Assembly (NCBI GenBank): GCA_964406575.1
Contig: CAYOSH010000010.1
Coordinates: 1 to 64,000 of the forward strand
Origin: WTAW01 sp964406575
GTDB lineage: Bacteria; Acidobacteriota; Aminicenantia; Aminicenantales; Aminicenantaceae
DNA length: 64,000 nucleotides
Reading direction: 5' to 3'
This document shows positions 1 through 9,104 of this stretch, piece by piece; position 1 is the first letter of the stretch; every line of letters begins with the position of its first letter. The translations under genes and the position numbers were made by a program. The notes below the pieces were generated by a model. That model searched no databases, was not told the origin of the DNA, and was given only the letters and a program-made list of their open reading frames with translations.

Positions 1-61
1 TCGTTATGGATGTCCAGTATTACGATTAATTCCGTTTGTATTGAGGAATGCCGAGCTCCAG

Positions 62-604
62 GTCAGGCAACTTCAACTATCACCACAAGTATCGAGAGTT
101 CTTAAGGAGATTCTTTCACTCTCTGCCAGATCAATGAACTCAAAGCGATTATACAGATAATCACCCCTAGAAAAACCAAAGATCTGCGGCTTTTGGCCAC
201 TTTATAAAGGCGAAAATTGGAAGCATTGACGGTTGCAAAGACAATCAAGAAACCCGCACTTCCCATCATAGATATGCTGGAAAGGTCGAAAAGGTTTGCA
301 ACGACAAGCGTGACTCCTGAGGTTATGAGGAGTCTTTCTATCAGACGCTGCCAGATCTTTCGCTCTAAACTACCTGGCAGCTATCCGTCTTTCGTATAAT
401 ATAACTCACACGAGACGCACAATAGAGGGTTACATTGATAGCCGAGGAGGTCGAAAGAAGAGCAACGATCGCAATCAGAATGTATCTGAGGGTTTCCAGA
501 AAAGGCTTTGCACTCTCGGCGAGAGCAAAATCTTGTGCTGCGTAAATCTTGTCCAGAGAGATATTACCTAAAGAGAATATTGATTGCTCCCGCCCAGGAG
601 GCAA
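62..604 (-). pseudogene. Remnant of an APC-superfamily amino acid permease (C-terminal part)
   Basis: Read on the minus strand, two frames together give the C-terminal third of an amino acid permease. The first piece (604 to about 380) has a hydrophobic helix followed by LLSTSSAINVTLYCASRVSY, a pattern typical of APC transporters. The second piece (about 380 to 100) continues with LPGSLERKIWQRL and ANLFDLSSISMMGSAGFL, followed by two more membrane segments. The frames join near 380, where one added base would restore an RKDG-type sequence, and a TAG lies just after. A TAA near 100 ends the frame. The N-terminal two thirds are absent. It lies upstream of the hydrogenase protease on the opposite strand and has no obvious link to it. 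The identification rests on recognised family patterns; loss of function is inferred from the frameshift and truncation. Confidence 0.6.
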
Positions 605-776
605 ACAGCATGATCAGAAAAATCATTATAATTCTTTTCCATGACCTGTGTTTTTGCTAGGAAACAGCCAGGACTTTCGTAAAAAACAAAGAAATGATGA
701 GAGCAATTAAAAAGTCTCCAAAAATCAGGGGAATCTTCTTCTCACCTATATTCAACCAGGATGTTCGGAGATGAAA
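564..776 (-). pseudogene. Possible remnant of a small membrane protein
   Basis: One minus-strand frame reads a hydrophobic segment (PLIFGDFLIALIISLFF), an in-frame TAG, and a second segment (IIMIFLIMLFASWAGAI), then TAA. The second segment overlaps the 5' edge of the permease remnant in another frame. Two hydrophobic helices in one frame suggest a decayed small membrane protein, but no family is firmly recognised and no start codon with a ribosome site is visible. Confidence 0.3.
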
Positions 777-857
777 TCATTTTTAACTTGAGAATGCCAG
801 ATATTTTATCACTTAAGAAGTTTTTATAATTGTTATTACAAAATCTTATCCATTTTC

Positions 858-878
858 GATAAAATCACTCATTTTATC
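858..878. promoter_or_regulatory. Inverted repeat, possible operator upstream of the hydrogenase protease
   Basis: Perfect 8-base arms GATAAAAT and ATTTTATC are separated by 5 bases, in an AT-rich leader about 80 bases before the protease start. The size and position fit a dimeric regulator site. There is no U-run for a terminator. The regulator is unknown. Confidence 0.35.
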
Positions 879-955
879 TTCCCCCCGGAATATATATAAT
901 AGGTGGGAAATGCGAAATGACTTTTTGATTCAAATTGATAATCTGGACTCAAAAA

Positions 956-1426
956 GTGGATAAAGTAAAAATCACTGTTTTAGGATTAGGCAATCTTTTA
1001 ATGGGGGATGAAGGTGTAGGCATCCACGTCATACGTCAATTTGAGCAGGAGTTTTCCAATGAGAATATCAATATCGTGGATGGGGGAACAAGGGCCCTAA
1101 ATCTGCTGGAATACTTTGTCCACTCGGATCTGGTTGTGATAGTGGATGCAAGCCTTGATGGACAACCGCCAGGAACTATAACCTACCAGAGGCCACTTTT
1201 TTCATCCGATTACCCCAGAACCCTGGTCGCTCACGACCTCGGGCTTAAGGATCTCCTGGATGCGCTCGACCTGTTGGACGTAAGACCGGATGTAGTGCTT
1301 TTTACAATCTCCATAGGAACAGGAATGCTCCAAAAAGTGTCTCTCGACCTTTCCCGTGAGATCCAATCGGCTGTCCGGCCAGCTTCCCATAGAATCAGAG
1401 ACTTTATAAGCTCTGTCGTTGAATAA
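956..1426 (+). CDS. NiFe-hydrogenase maturation endopeptidase (HyaD/HybD/HoxW family)
   Basis: This cytoplasmic nickel-dependent protease trims the C-terminus of the hydrogenase large subunit after Ni insertion, removing the peptide behind the DPCxxCxxH motif. The protein has the family N-terminus VLGLGNLLMGDEGVG, where the Glu after GD is a nickel ligand, then VDGGT, an Asp in VVIVDA, and HDLGLKDLL with the expected His. The length, about 156 residues, is normal. I chose GTG at 956, so the protein begins VDKVKITVLGLGN; a TTG at 935 in the same frame would add seven residues, and neither has a strong ribosome site. It converges on the hydrogenase operon, ending 32 bases from the cytochrome b stop, so it has its own promoter. 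Its substrate is presumably the large subunit at 2160-3887, which still carries the cleavable tail. Confidence 0.9.
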   Translation: MDKVKITVLGLGNLLMGDEGVGIHVIRQFEQEFSNENINIVDGGTRALNLLEYFVHSDLVVIVDASLDGQPPGTITYQRPLFSSDYPRTLVAHDLGLKDLLDALDLLDVRPDVVLFTISIGTGMLQKVSLDLSREIQSAVRPASHRIRDFISSVVE

Positions 1427-1440
1427 TCTCTAAAGAGCTC

Positions 1441-1461
1441 TTGAGGAGTCATACTCCTCAA
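1441..1461. terminator. Bidirectional hairpin between convergent hydrogenase genes
   Basis: Arms TTGAGGAGT and ACTCCTCAA (9 bp, 3-base loop) lie between the stop of the protease gene and the stop of the cytochrome b gene, overlapping the latter. The symmetrical position between convergent genes fits a shared terminator, though the flanking T-runs are short. Confidence 0.5.
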
Positions 1462-2150
1462 AATTCTGTCGGTGTTGATTTCTCGATGAACTTCCAGCCG
1501 CCTATCATAGAGGAGATGGTCCCTCGACCTTCCAGATAGTCATGATACCAAGAGAGATAGATATGAGCCATGGTGAAGGCCACGAACACCCAGGTGAAGA
1601 GATAATGCCACTGGCGCACAACCTCGATGCCTCCCATAAGAGGAATAACCCAACGGAAAAGCTGTGGGAACCAGGAATTGGATAAAACCGAATAGAGAGC
1701 AAAGCCTGTGAATATCTGGAAAACAATCACCAGGTACATGAAAAGATAAACAATTCCTGCCAGAGCGTTGATTCCTATAGAACGGATCGGCAGCTTGCAA
1801 ATCATAAAAATATCGAGGCACAATACCTGGAATACTTCTTTCCATTTTTTAGCGGAGGCAGGAAAATGGTTGCGCCACAGAGAAAAATGGTTGCCTGCAA
1901 ATCCCCAGTAAAATCTCCCCAGAAAATTAATCAAGAAAATATTGGCAAACAGAAAATGCACGAACCGGATCCAACCGAAATAGTATTGAGAGTAGGCTTC
2001 GGACGAACTTGACAGTCCAATCGGATGAGCAATCAGGAATCCGGTGACGCCAAGCACAAAAATGCTTAGTGCATTTATCCAATGGAACAAACGTAAGGGA
2101 AGCTCCCAGACATAAACCTGATAATATTCCGCATGTGGGCTTTTTTTCAT
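1458..2150 (-). CDS. hyaC: NiFe-hydrogenase b-type cytochrome subunit
   Basis: This di-haem integral membrane cytochrome passes electrons from the hydrogenase small subunit into the quinone pool and anchors the dimer to the outer face of the cytoplasmic membrane. At 230 residues it matches the HyaC family. It has four to five hydrophobic segments and likely haem ligands in RLFHWINALS (near residue 23), RFVHFLFAN, RQWHYLF and MAHIYLSWYHDYLEGRGT, the last being a strong HyaC C-terminal signature. It starts 9 bases after the large-subunit stop, so it is the third gene of a small-large-cytochrome operon. The set is typical of group 1 membrane-bound uptake hydrogenases. Confidence 0.93.
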   Translation of the reverse strand: MKKSPHAEYYQVYVWELPLRLFHWINALSIFVLGVTGFLIAHPIGLSSSSEAYSQYYFGWIRFVHFLFANIFLINFLGRFYWGFAGNHFSLWRNHFPASAKKWKEVFQVLCLDIFMICKLPIRSIGINALAGIVYLFMYLVIVFQIFTGFALYSVLSNSWFPQLFRWVIPLMGGIEVVRQWHYLFTWVFVAFTMAHIYLSWYHDYLEGRGTISSMIGGWKFIEKSTPTEF

Positions 2151-2159
2151 CTCCAGCTC

Positions 2160-3887
2160 CTAGTAAAACTTGACTTGATGAAGCTGTTTTCCTTCGGGAT
2201 CGTACAAATGAACAGCACAGGCGATACAGGGATCGAAGGAATGGACCGTCCGCAAGATTTCAAGAGGTTTTTCGGGATCGGCAACAGGGGTTCCCAGAAG
2301 CGAGGCTTCATAAGCAGACATTTGACCTCGTGCGTCACGGGGTGATCCATTCCAGGTTGTGGGAACCACAAGCTGGTAGTTATCGATTTTTCCGTCTTTG
2401 ATGATGATCCAATGGGCGAGGGCACCTCTGGGTGCTTCGGAAAGTCCGACCCCTCTTGCCTCTTGGGGCCAGGTATCAGGATCCCATTTTTCCGGATTGA
2501 ACATCCTGGTATCTCCGTTTTTGATATTCTTAATGAGTGTGTCGTAGAATTCTTTCATCCAGTGGGCAATAAGCCGGGTTTCCAGACCGCGTGCTGCAGT
2601 GCGTCCGAGCGTTGAAAAGAGAGCGGTGAGAGGGACTCCCAGCTTGGACAGAGCTCCATCGACCGCCTCCCTCACTTCCTGTTGGCCTGCAGCATAAGCC
2701 ACCACAAGCCGTGCCAAAGGGCCGACTTCCATGGGATAACCTTTCCATCGCGGAGTTTTCAACCAACTGTATTTTCCTTCGACATTCAAGTTCTCATAAG
2801 GAGGCTGTGGTCCAGTGTAGTTGAGATGGGTTTCGCCTTCCCATGGATGTAACGACTGGTCGTCGCCGCTGCTGTAGTTATACCAGGAATGCGAGACAAA
2901 CTCCCTTACTTGATCCGGATCTGAACCGCTCAACTCATGAACCTCGTTCAAATTTCTATCAAGCACCGCTCCTCGAGGAAATTTAAACGATAAAGGATCG
3001 TTGTATCCTTGAGTTGGAAGGTCTCCGTAGGCCAGGTAATTGCGCAGGCCTCCCCCGATCGCAGCCCAGTCTTTATAGAAGGAGGCAACAGCCAACAGAT
3101 CAGGGATATACACCTGTTCCACAAACTGGAGGGCATCATCGATGAGCTTTCCGACCAAAGCCAGGCGTTCTGCATTCAGCGCCATGGCGTTTTCTGGGTC
3201 CACCGCACAGGGAGCTCCGCCCACAAGGTAATGAGGATGGGGATTCTTTCCTCCAAACACAGCGTGCACCTTCACGATCTCCTTCTGCCACTCCAGAGCT
3301 TCCAGGTAATGAGCCACTCCGATAAGGTTGACCTCAGGGGGGAGATTGTACGCTGGATGACCCCAGTAGGCATTGGCGAAAATTCCCAATTGTCCTCTTT
3401 CCACAAAGGTTTTGATCCTGTTCTGGACCGTTTTAAAGTAATTGGTCGAATTCCTGGGCCAGTCCGAAAGGCTCCGGGCAATCCTGGAAGCTTCGGCAGG
3501 ATCAGCCTTCAAGGAGTCCACTACATCCACCCAATCCAATGCGTGGAGAATATAGAAGTGGACCACATGGTCCTGAAGATAGTGAGCGCAGAACATCAGA
3601 TTTCTGACCAGCTCTGCGTTGGCCGGGATGAGGATTCCCAGGGCATTTTCCACAGTGCGGACCGATGCCAGAGCATGCACGGTCGTGCACACACCACAAA
3701 CTCTCTCTGTAAAAGCCCAGGCATCTCTGGGATCACGACCTTTGAGGATAATCTCGATTCCCCGCACCATGGTCCCCGCAGAGAAGGCATCGACGATCTG
3801 GCCGTTCTGAACATCGGCCTCGATCCTAAGATGCCCCTCGATTCGAGTTACCGGATCGACAACGATTCTCTTAGCCATCATTCGCAT
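2160..3887 (-). CDS. hyaB: Membrane-bound NiFe-hydrogenase large subunit (catalytic)
   Basis: This is the catalytic subunit that splits H2 at the NiFe site. At 575 residues it is full length. The N-terminal metal-binding motif RVCGVC lies near residue 62, preceded by VDPVTRIEGHLRIE, and the C-terminal motif DPCIACAVH lies near residue 552. A 15-residue tail, LYDPEGKQLHQVKFY, follows the His, so the gene encodes the unprocessed precursor expected to need the protease at 956-1426. It overlaps the small-subunit gene by 10 bases. ATG at 3887 follows the family; MAKRIVVDP two codons later is an alternative. The hyp genes for the Fe(CN)2CO cofactor are not in this window. Confidence 0.96.
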   Translation of the reverse strand: MRMMAKRIVVDPVTRIEGHLRIEADVQNGQIVDAFSAGTMVRGIEIILKGRDPRDAWAFTERVCGVCTTVHALASVRTVENALGILIPANAELVRNLMFCAHYLQDHVVHFYILHALDWVDVVDSLKADPAEASRIARSLSDWPRNSTNYFKTVQNRIKTFVERGQLGIFANAYWGHPAYNLPPEVNLIGVAHYLEALEWQKEIVKVHAVFGGKNPHPHYLVGGAPCAVDPENAMALNAERLALVGKLIDDALQFVEQVYIPDLLAVASFYKDWAAIGGGLRNYLAYGDLPTQGYNDPLSFKFPRGAVLDRNLNEVHELSGSDPDQVREFVSHSWYNYSSGDDQSLHPWEGETHLNYTGPQPPYENLNVEGKYSWLKTPRWKGYPMEVGPLARLVVAYAAGQQEVREAVDGALSKLGVPLTALFSTLGRTAARGLETRLIAHWMKEFYDTLIKNIKNGDTRMFNPEKWDPDTWPQEARGVGLSEAPRGALAHWIIIKDGKIDNYQLVVPTTWNGSPRDARGQMSAYEASLLGTPVADPEKPLEILRTVHSFDPCIACAVHLYDPEGKQLHQVKFY

Positions 3888-5008
3888 CCTCGTTCATCAT
3901 TTGCATCCTCGATATCCTTGTCATTCAGACTTTTTTCCAGCTCGGCTTTGATTATCCTGCGTTTCCGTATATTCGTCAGGATGGCGTGGATGGCAATGCC
4001 TCCACCTGCAGCTGCAGCGAGATAGGTGCCGATAGTTTCTGCAGTGGTCTGGATTCCAAATCCCGGAAAGGAAGGTAACCTGTTATACAAAGGATCGTTG
4101 TCAAAGTACCCGCTTTCGCTGCACCCGATACAGGGAGTTCCTGATTGAATAGGATAGCTTACTCTTTCATTCCAACGGATGATCCCGCAGGAGTTATACG
4201 TGGTGGGACCGCGGCAGCCCATCTTGTAAAGACAGTATCCTTTTTTTGCATTGTCATCATCGAAAGACTCAACAAACAAGCCCGCATCATAGTAAGGTCG
4301 TCGGTAGCAGGAATCATGAACCCGGGTCGAATAGAAGGCCTTAGGCCGTCCTTGAGAATCGAGCTGAGGCAGCCGTTCAAAGGCAAGAAGATGGACGATC
4401 ACCCCGCTCATGACATCTGCGATAGGCGGACAGCCGGGAACGTTTACGACATTCCTGAGGATCTTGTGAATGGGTGTGGCTGAGGTCGGATTGGGAGCCG
4501 CTGATTGAACGCATCCGTTGGAGGCACAACTTCCCCAGGCGATAACAGCCTTCGCGCCTTGGGCAGCCTCTTTAACGATATCCAGCGCCGTACGCCCGGC
4601 TATGGTGCAATAAATCCCGCCGTCCTTAGTGGGCACCGATCCTTCCACTGTCATGATGTACTCGCCATGATATTTTTCCATGGCCTGATGGAGCGCTTCT
4701 TCGGACTGAACACCGGCAGCGGCCTGAAGAACTTCGCTGTATTCGAGCGATATCTTATCGAGGACAATATCCGCCACTATCGGATGAGAAGACTTGATAA
4801 AAGATTCGCTGCAGCAGGTGCATTCCTGGAAGTGAAACCACAGGATGGGTGGGCGGGGCTTATTCTCCAAAGCCCTGGCCAGAGGTGCTGTTCCACTGGC
4901 GCCAAGTCCCAAGGATGCTGAAAGGTAGGCACAATAACGCAGGAAGTCCCGCCTGGAATAACCCTGGGCCTGCGCCTGTTCCCAGATAGTAAGAGGTTTT
5001 TTTCCCAT
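3878..5008 (-). CDS. hyaA: Membrane-bound NiFe-hydrogenase small subunit, Tat-exported, six-Cys proximal cluster
   Basis: This iron-sulfur subunit relays electrons from the NiFe site to the cytochrome. It has a Tat signal (SRRDFLRYC, residues 18-26) and a C-terminal membrane helix (about 330-355) followed by basic residues. Cluster ligands are visible: ECTCCSES near residue 63, WGSCASNGC near 158, VPGCPP near 190, HDSCYRR, GYCLYKMGC, and GTPCIGCSE. The proximal-cluster region holds six cysteines: both cysteines in CTCC, both in SCASNGC, and the rest in the standard positions. Ordinary O2-sensitive enzymes carry Gly at the two extra positions. The six-Cys set is the established mark of the [4Fe-3S] cluster of O2-tolerant enzymes such as E. 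coli Hyd-1. A strong ribosome site (AAGGAGGGG) precedes ATG at 5008. Confidence 0.96.
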   Translation of the reverse strand: MGKKPLTIWEQAQAQGYSRRDFLRYCAYLSASLGLGASGTAPLARALENKPRPPILWFHFQECTCCSESFIKSSHPIVADIVLDKISLEYSEVLQAAAGVQSEEALHQAMEKYHGEYIMTVEGSVPTKDGGIYCTIAGRTALDIVKEAAQGAKAVIAWGSCASNGCVQSAAPNPTSATPIHKILRNVVNVPGCPPIADVMSGVIVHLLAFERLPQLDSQGRPKAFYSTRVHDSCYRRPYYDAGLFVESFDDDNAKKGYCLYKMGCRGPTTYNSCGIIRWNERVSYPIQSGTPCIGCSESGYFDNDPLYNRLPSFPGFGIQTTAETIGTYLAAAAGGGIAIHAILTNIRKRRIIKAELEKSLNDKDIEDANDERGCE

Positions 5009-5066
5009 ATCCCCTCCTTTAAATAAGGTTAATTTGAAGATTCAAGCATTTTTTTATATTTTTATC

Positions 5067-5092
5067 AGATCTATATTTTATTAGATCTATAT
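5067..5092. promoter_or_regulatory. Direct repeat upstream of the hydrogenase operon
   Basis: Two copies of AGATCTATAT lie 16 bases apart (5067-5076 and 5083-5092), 59-84 bases upstream of the small-subunit ATG in an AT-rich leader. A 16-base period suggests binding of a regulator to one face of the helix roughly every turn and a half. This could be the operator or activator site of the hydrogenase operon; the regulator is unknown. Confidence 0.35.
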
Positions 5093-5636
5093 GTATAATA
5101 AAAATATAATTTAATTATCATTATAGCAAGCTTTGTATTTCCCAAAGGTTGTTTCAATTTTTCCTATTTCATGGATTATACAGCAAGCTTTGTGCCACTA
5201 TTTGATTTTCTGCGAGACATTTCGAATCGACCGGACGAATCAAGCCCTAAGAAGAATGGCTTTATGAGTCGGCAAGGATTCAAATCAATTCAAAGGGACC
5301 GTTGGTGTCACCTTATTTCATTGGGAACGGCTAACGGAGAGGGATATGCCTGCAGATTCTTGTCTTGGTAGACAGGGCTTTGTCCTGTTCCAAAGGAAAT
5401 ATCAAAAAGGATAAGGTTCCTCTAAAAAAATATTCGAAACAGAACTCGGTGAATATATCCAAATCATCGGCGATTTGGTTGGTACACGGATGGAGCCCTG
5501 ACCGATGAAAAATAATTAAGATTTACAATTATCGAATGAGAGAATGCGCGTCGATCAAAGAAAAGGAGAAGGCGTTGAATGCCAGAATAAAGACCGCCAG
5601 CAAGGTTTCGAGCACTGGTCTCTCACGCATTTGTCT
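5093..5636. other. Intergenic region with no convincing gene
   Basis: The left part is AT-rich and probably holds the hydrogenase promoter. Between about 5170 and 5510 the plus strand has two short frames (5171-5371 and about 5420-5503, the latter reading ETELGEYIQIIGDLVGTRMEP). They have residue compositions like real protein but no recognised family, no ribosome site and several stops. They may be traces of a lost gene. Confidence 0.3.
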
Positions 5637-6440
5637 TCAAATGAAGCCCAGGAATGAATACATAGCAAACACTTCAATGGCAAAGGGGAGAAAACCGCCA
5701 TACCCAAAAACAGGCATTTGAAAGATTCTGCAGAAATTCAGATATGGGATTGTGTACTCCCAGTGAGAGCCTGCCCAGTAATTCAAGGCTTCCCATAAAA
5801 CCCCGGCCGTCAAGCCGGCCAGGAGCCAGCACAGAATTCTGTTCCCGTTCTGTTTTTTCGCCTCTGCCAAAAGAGACTCCAATCCTAAGCGGTAGTTCAC
5901 GGGTTCCAGCAGGAATATGAATCCGAGCCAGACAAATGGAAAGAACAGATGGGGGAACACCACGCATAAAGTCAGGAGGATGAATCCCAGCACCATCAAT
6001 CCGTCCAGAGCGGGTTCCGTGGTTTTCAGACGTGGGAACGGGATCCTTTTGTCTTTCAATAGGGTCTGGAACAGCGTCGAAAGTTCCTGAAGAGCCGGGA
6101 TGACCGAGGCAAATGCCAAGCCATATCCCAGCCAGCGAAGAGGAAGCCCGGAGGGCAAGTTGTGGTACCTCCAGTTCTGAAGTCTCAGATTGAAGAGCTC
6201 GAATACCAGCCAAACAGGAATGGAGACAAACGCGGCGAACATAAAATTTCGCGGAGATTGAGATAGAGGCGAAAATCCCTTCATCCTGAAATTCACGCTG
6301 TCGAGGATAATAATGAGAGGCTACCAGGCGCAGATATAGAACCATGTTTTCATGAAGGGAACATGGCAGACAAGGAGGATTACAGCCAGAAAAATGGCTG
6401 CCAGACCGATGATTAGATTCCACCTGAATATTGCTTTCAA
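5637..6440 (-). pseudogene. Polytopic membrane protein of unknown function, interrupted by an in-frame TAG
   Basis: The frame can be read from TTG at 6440 to TGA at 5637 as one protein of about 267 codons, broken only by TAG at 6321-6323. The 39 codons before the stop encode a helix (LIIGLAAIFLAVILLVCHV) and end ICAW; the frame then resumes PLIIILDSVNFRMKG, so the stop sits in an otherwise continuous helix-loop. A Trp codon (TGG) one base different would restore WWPL. The rest has about six membrane segments and a conserved-looking tail WEALNYWAGSHWEYTIPY. I do not recognise a functional family. A shorter product could start at GTG 6296, without a good ribosome site. It lies 255 bases downstream of the GH65 gene on the same strand. 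The stop is either a nonsense mutation or a base error. Confidence 0.6.
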
Positions 6441-6695
6441 CCTGACACACAGACTAACAAATTTTGACTGACAAAGGCACATTCGCGCGTATTGCAAACA
6501 TACTCCTCTCGCGCAGATACAATCCTTTCCAAAACGAGAGAAATGTCAAGCGAAAAAATATTTCTAATCTTTTCATAGAGCAGGAATTTTAGAATGCCTG
6601 ACCCGATCCCCTTCCCAATCCCATTCTCGATACAGAGATTTGGCGCCCATAATACGGTTCCGGGTGGATCCTCGAGAGACAAACATCGCCCCAAC

Positions 6696-9104
6696 TTAAA
6701 ACTTCAATTCCAACAGCTTTCCTGGTTCGAGGTCATACACCTTTTCGTTGTGACCGATCTTTACGGGATTTGCACTGACCTTGATGGCCTTTATCTTCAT
6801 TCTGTCAGGACCGATTTCCACCCGGAGGGAATGGCCGCGGTAGCTGACCAGCATGCTCAGGTAATCCATTTCCTCTGGCAGTTGAGGATTGAACCAGAGC
6901 ACGTCCTGTCGGAGTGACATGTCCGTATAACACCGCTGGATAAGATCCACGGTCCCGGCCATAGCGCCCAGATGAATCCCTTCCGGAGTGGTTCCTCCCT
7001 GGATGTCAGCGACATCGCTTTTGAGTGCTTCATTAAACAGCTCCCATGAGCGGGATCGATCGGACCTGGCCAGTACCCAGGAATGCACCACCCGGCTCAA
7101 TGTGGAGCCGTGAGACGTCCGTTTAAGGTAATATTGAATATTCCGGGGAATCATATTTTCGTCGAACGGATAACCCAGGTTCTTAAACATCGCTTCCAGA
7201 GATTCTGCCGAGAAAAGATAAAACAGCATCAGCACATCGGCTTGTTTGGAGACCTTGTAGCGGTTGGTGGCGTCGTCTTCGGCTTCCAGTATCCGGTCCA
7301 GACGCTGGATGTCTCCGTATTTTTTCCGGTATCCCTCCCAATCGAATTCTTCCAGTTGATCGTAACCTTCAAACTGGCTGATGATTCCGTCTCCGTGAAA
7401 GACCACTCGCATTTTGGTTATGATGTCCTTCCAGCGGTCGATCTCTTCTTGTTTTAGTCCGATGGCCTCGCATATCTCCGTCCGCCGGTCTTCGGCCAGA
7501 ATATCAAGCAGTTCAACGGCCTTCGTCAAAACCCAAACCGCCATGACATTGGTGTAGGCATTGTTTTTTATTCCTGGAGTATCTGACCCTGGAAAACTTT
7601 CATGGTACTCATCCGGCCCCATAATTCCAGAAATCTCGTAGCGGTCGGAATGAGGATTATATGTGGCACAACTTCCCCAGAACCGGGCGATCTCCAGAAA
7701 CATTTCCGCGCCGTAAAAGCTTAAAAATTCCATATCGTCGGTAACCTGATAGAACTGCCAGATATTGTAGGCTATGGCGGAGTTGACGTGCCTTTGAAGG
7801 CGGGAATTGTCGGGAATCCAGCGCTCGGATTTGGGATTGAGATGGATCCTCTGGCTCTCCTCCCGCCCGTTGCTCCCGCTCTGCCAGGGATACATAGCCC
7901 CCTTGTATCCCTCGGCCTCCGCTGCATACCGGGCCTCGTCCAGCCGTCGATAGCGGTACATAAGCAGCGATCGGGTGATCTCGGGAAGCCTGAAATTAAG
8001 GATGGGGAAGATAAAGAGTTCGTCCCAGAAAATGTGCCCCCGGTAGGCCTCTCCGTGCCAGCCGCGGGAGGGAATTCCTACATCCAGGTGAAGCGTGTGG
8101 AGTGAGGTGGTTTGGAGGAGGTGAAAGATGTACAGATTCATGACGAGTTCCTGCCGGGTGTCTTTAGATGGTGGAACGATATTGATATCGATCTCAAAGC
8201 GCCGCCAGAGCGCCGACCAGGCCCGGTGATGGCTTTGTAGCAATTCCTTGAATGAACCCACCCGCCGGGCGGCTTTAACGGCCTCCAGTGCGCATTCGGA
8301 GATAGCGTGATCGCGAGACGTATACAAGGCTAAAACCTTCTCGACGGAAATCCGTTCTCCTTCTTTGATTTCAAAGGTAAAGTGTTGAGCGATGTATGCC
8401 TTCTCCTCGACGAATCGAGATTCCGGATGTATTTGCTGGTTATTCCTAAAAACGCGCGTAGCGGCGCACTGGGCTATCTGAATGTGAGACTGGTTGGTTT
8501 GAACGTTCAACAGTAATGCGCCATCTCCCAACGCCGAGGTCTTCAAGGATTCGAGGTGGCGGCTGCTGAGCGTTTTATAACGCTCCACTCCAGCATTGAT
8601 CACCCGGCCGTCCAGGGCGGACCGCACTTCTATGACGCCGGTCCAATTCTCCGATTTCAGGTTGAGTTTCAGAGCAGCGAGATGGGGATTTTCCATGTGC
8701 ACCAGACGTTGATTGACCAAGGTAAACACCCGGTCTTTTTTATCCCGGAATCTGACCAGGCGGGAGAGAACGCCCTTGTTCAAGTTCAGTTCTTGCCGGT
8801 AAGAAAGAACCTCCACATCTTGAAGACTGAACCAATCTTCAGCCTCCACTCGAAAATTGATGGGAAGCCAGTTAGGAATGTTCACCAGGTCTTCGTTTTC
8901 AATTTCTTTGCCAGCAATTTTGGTGGTCAGTCTGTTGTAACCACCGGCAATATATGTCCCCGGGTAGTGTATGTCATCCGCCTCGGATTCCGGAGCGGCT
9001 CCACGGGTAGCGAAATATCCGTTTCCTAGCGTACACAAAGCTTCACGCAAGCTTTCCTCCTCTGGGGAAAAACCTTCGTAAACGAACACCCAATCGTGCA
9101 TCAC
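6696..9104 (-). CDS. Glycoside hydrolase family 65 disaccharide phosphorylase (trehalose/kojibiose/maltose type)
   Basis: Enzymes of this cytoplasmic family split an alpha-glucosyl disaccharide with phosphate to give beta-glucose 1-phosphate plus glucose. The 802-residue length is typical. It has the N-terminal sandwich domain (about 1-270), the (alpha/alpha)6 barrel (about 320-690) with the catalytic acid in GPDEYHE near residue 497, and the phosphate-contacting HGSTLS motif near residue 665, which favours phosphorylase over hydrolase. The C-terminal beta domain ends LLELKF. ATG at 9104 overlaps the stop of the upstream HAD-fusion gene by 4 bases, so the two are translated together. That partner carries a beta-phosphoglucomutase-like domain to convert the product to glucose 6-phosphate and a trehalose-phosphatase domain, which points to trehalose as the substrate. 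Kojibiose or maltose remain possible from sequence alone. Confidence 0.9.
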   Translation of the reverse strand: MMHDWVFVYEGFSPEEESLREALCTLGNGYFATRGAAPESEADDIHYPGTYIAGGYNRLTTKIAGKEIENEDLVNIPNWLPINFRVEAEDWFSLQDVEVLSYRQELNLNKGVLSRLVRFRDKKDRVFTLVNQRLVHMENPHLAALKLNLKSENWTGVIEVRSALDGRVINAGVERYKTLSSRHLESLKTSALGDGALLLNVQTNQSHIQIAQCAATRVFRNNQQIHPESRFVEEKAYIAQHFTFEIKEGERISVEKVLALYTSRDHAISECALEAVKAARRVGSFKELLQSHHRAWSALWRRFEIDINIVPPSKDTRQELVMNLYIFHLLQTTSLHTLHLDVGIPSRGWHGEAYRGHIFWDELFIFPILNFRLPEITRSLLMYRYRRLDEARYAAEAEGYKGAMYPWQSGSNGREESQRIHLNPKSERWIPDNSRLQRHVNSAIAYNIWQFYQVTDDMEFLSFYGAEMFLEIARFWGSCATYNPHSDRYEISGIMGPDEYHESFPGSDTPGIKNNAYTNVMAVWVLTKAVELLDILAEDRRTEICEAIGLKQEEIDRWKDIITKMRVVFHGDGIISQFEGYDQLEEFDWEGYRKKYGDIQRLDRILEAEDDATNRYKVSKQADVLMLFYLFSAESLEAMFKNLGYPFDENMIPRNIQYYLKRTSHGSTLSRVVHSWVLARSDRSRSWELFNEALKSDVADIQGGTTPEGIHLGAMAGTVDLIQRCYTDMSLRQDVLWFNPQLPEEMDYLSMLVSYRGHSLRVEIGPDRMKIKAIKVSANPVKIGHNEKVYDLEPGKLLELKF

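Noticed and set aside
3009..4025. Long plus-strand frame opposite the hydrogenase large subunit (338 codons)
   Set aside because: It is antisense to two strongly conserved hydrogenase genes, has no ribosome site, and its composition mirrors the complementary coding strand.
5674..6450. 258-codon minus-strand frame overlapping the membrane protein
   Set aside because: It stays open across the TAG, but its translation is not protein-like, whereas the neighbouring frame gives helices on both sides of the stop.
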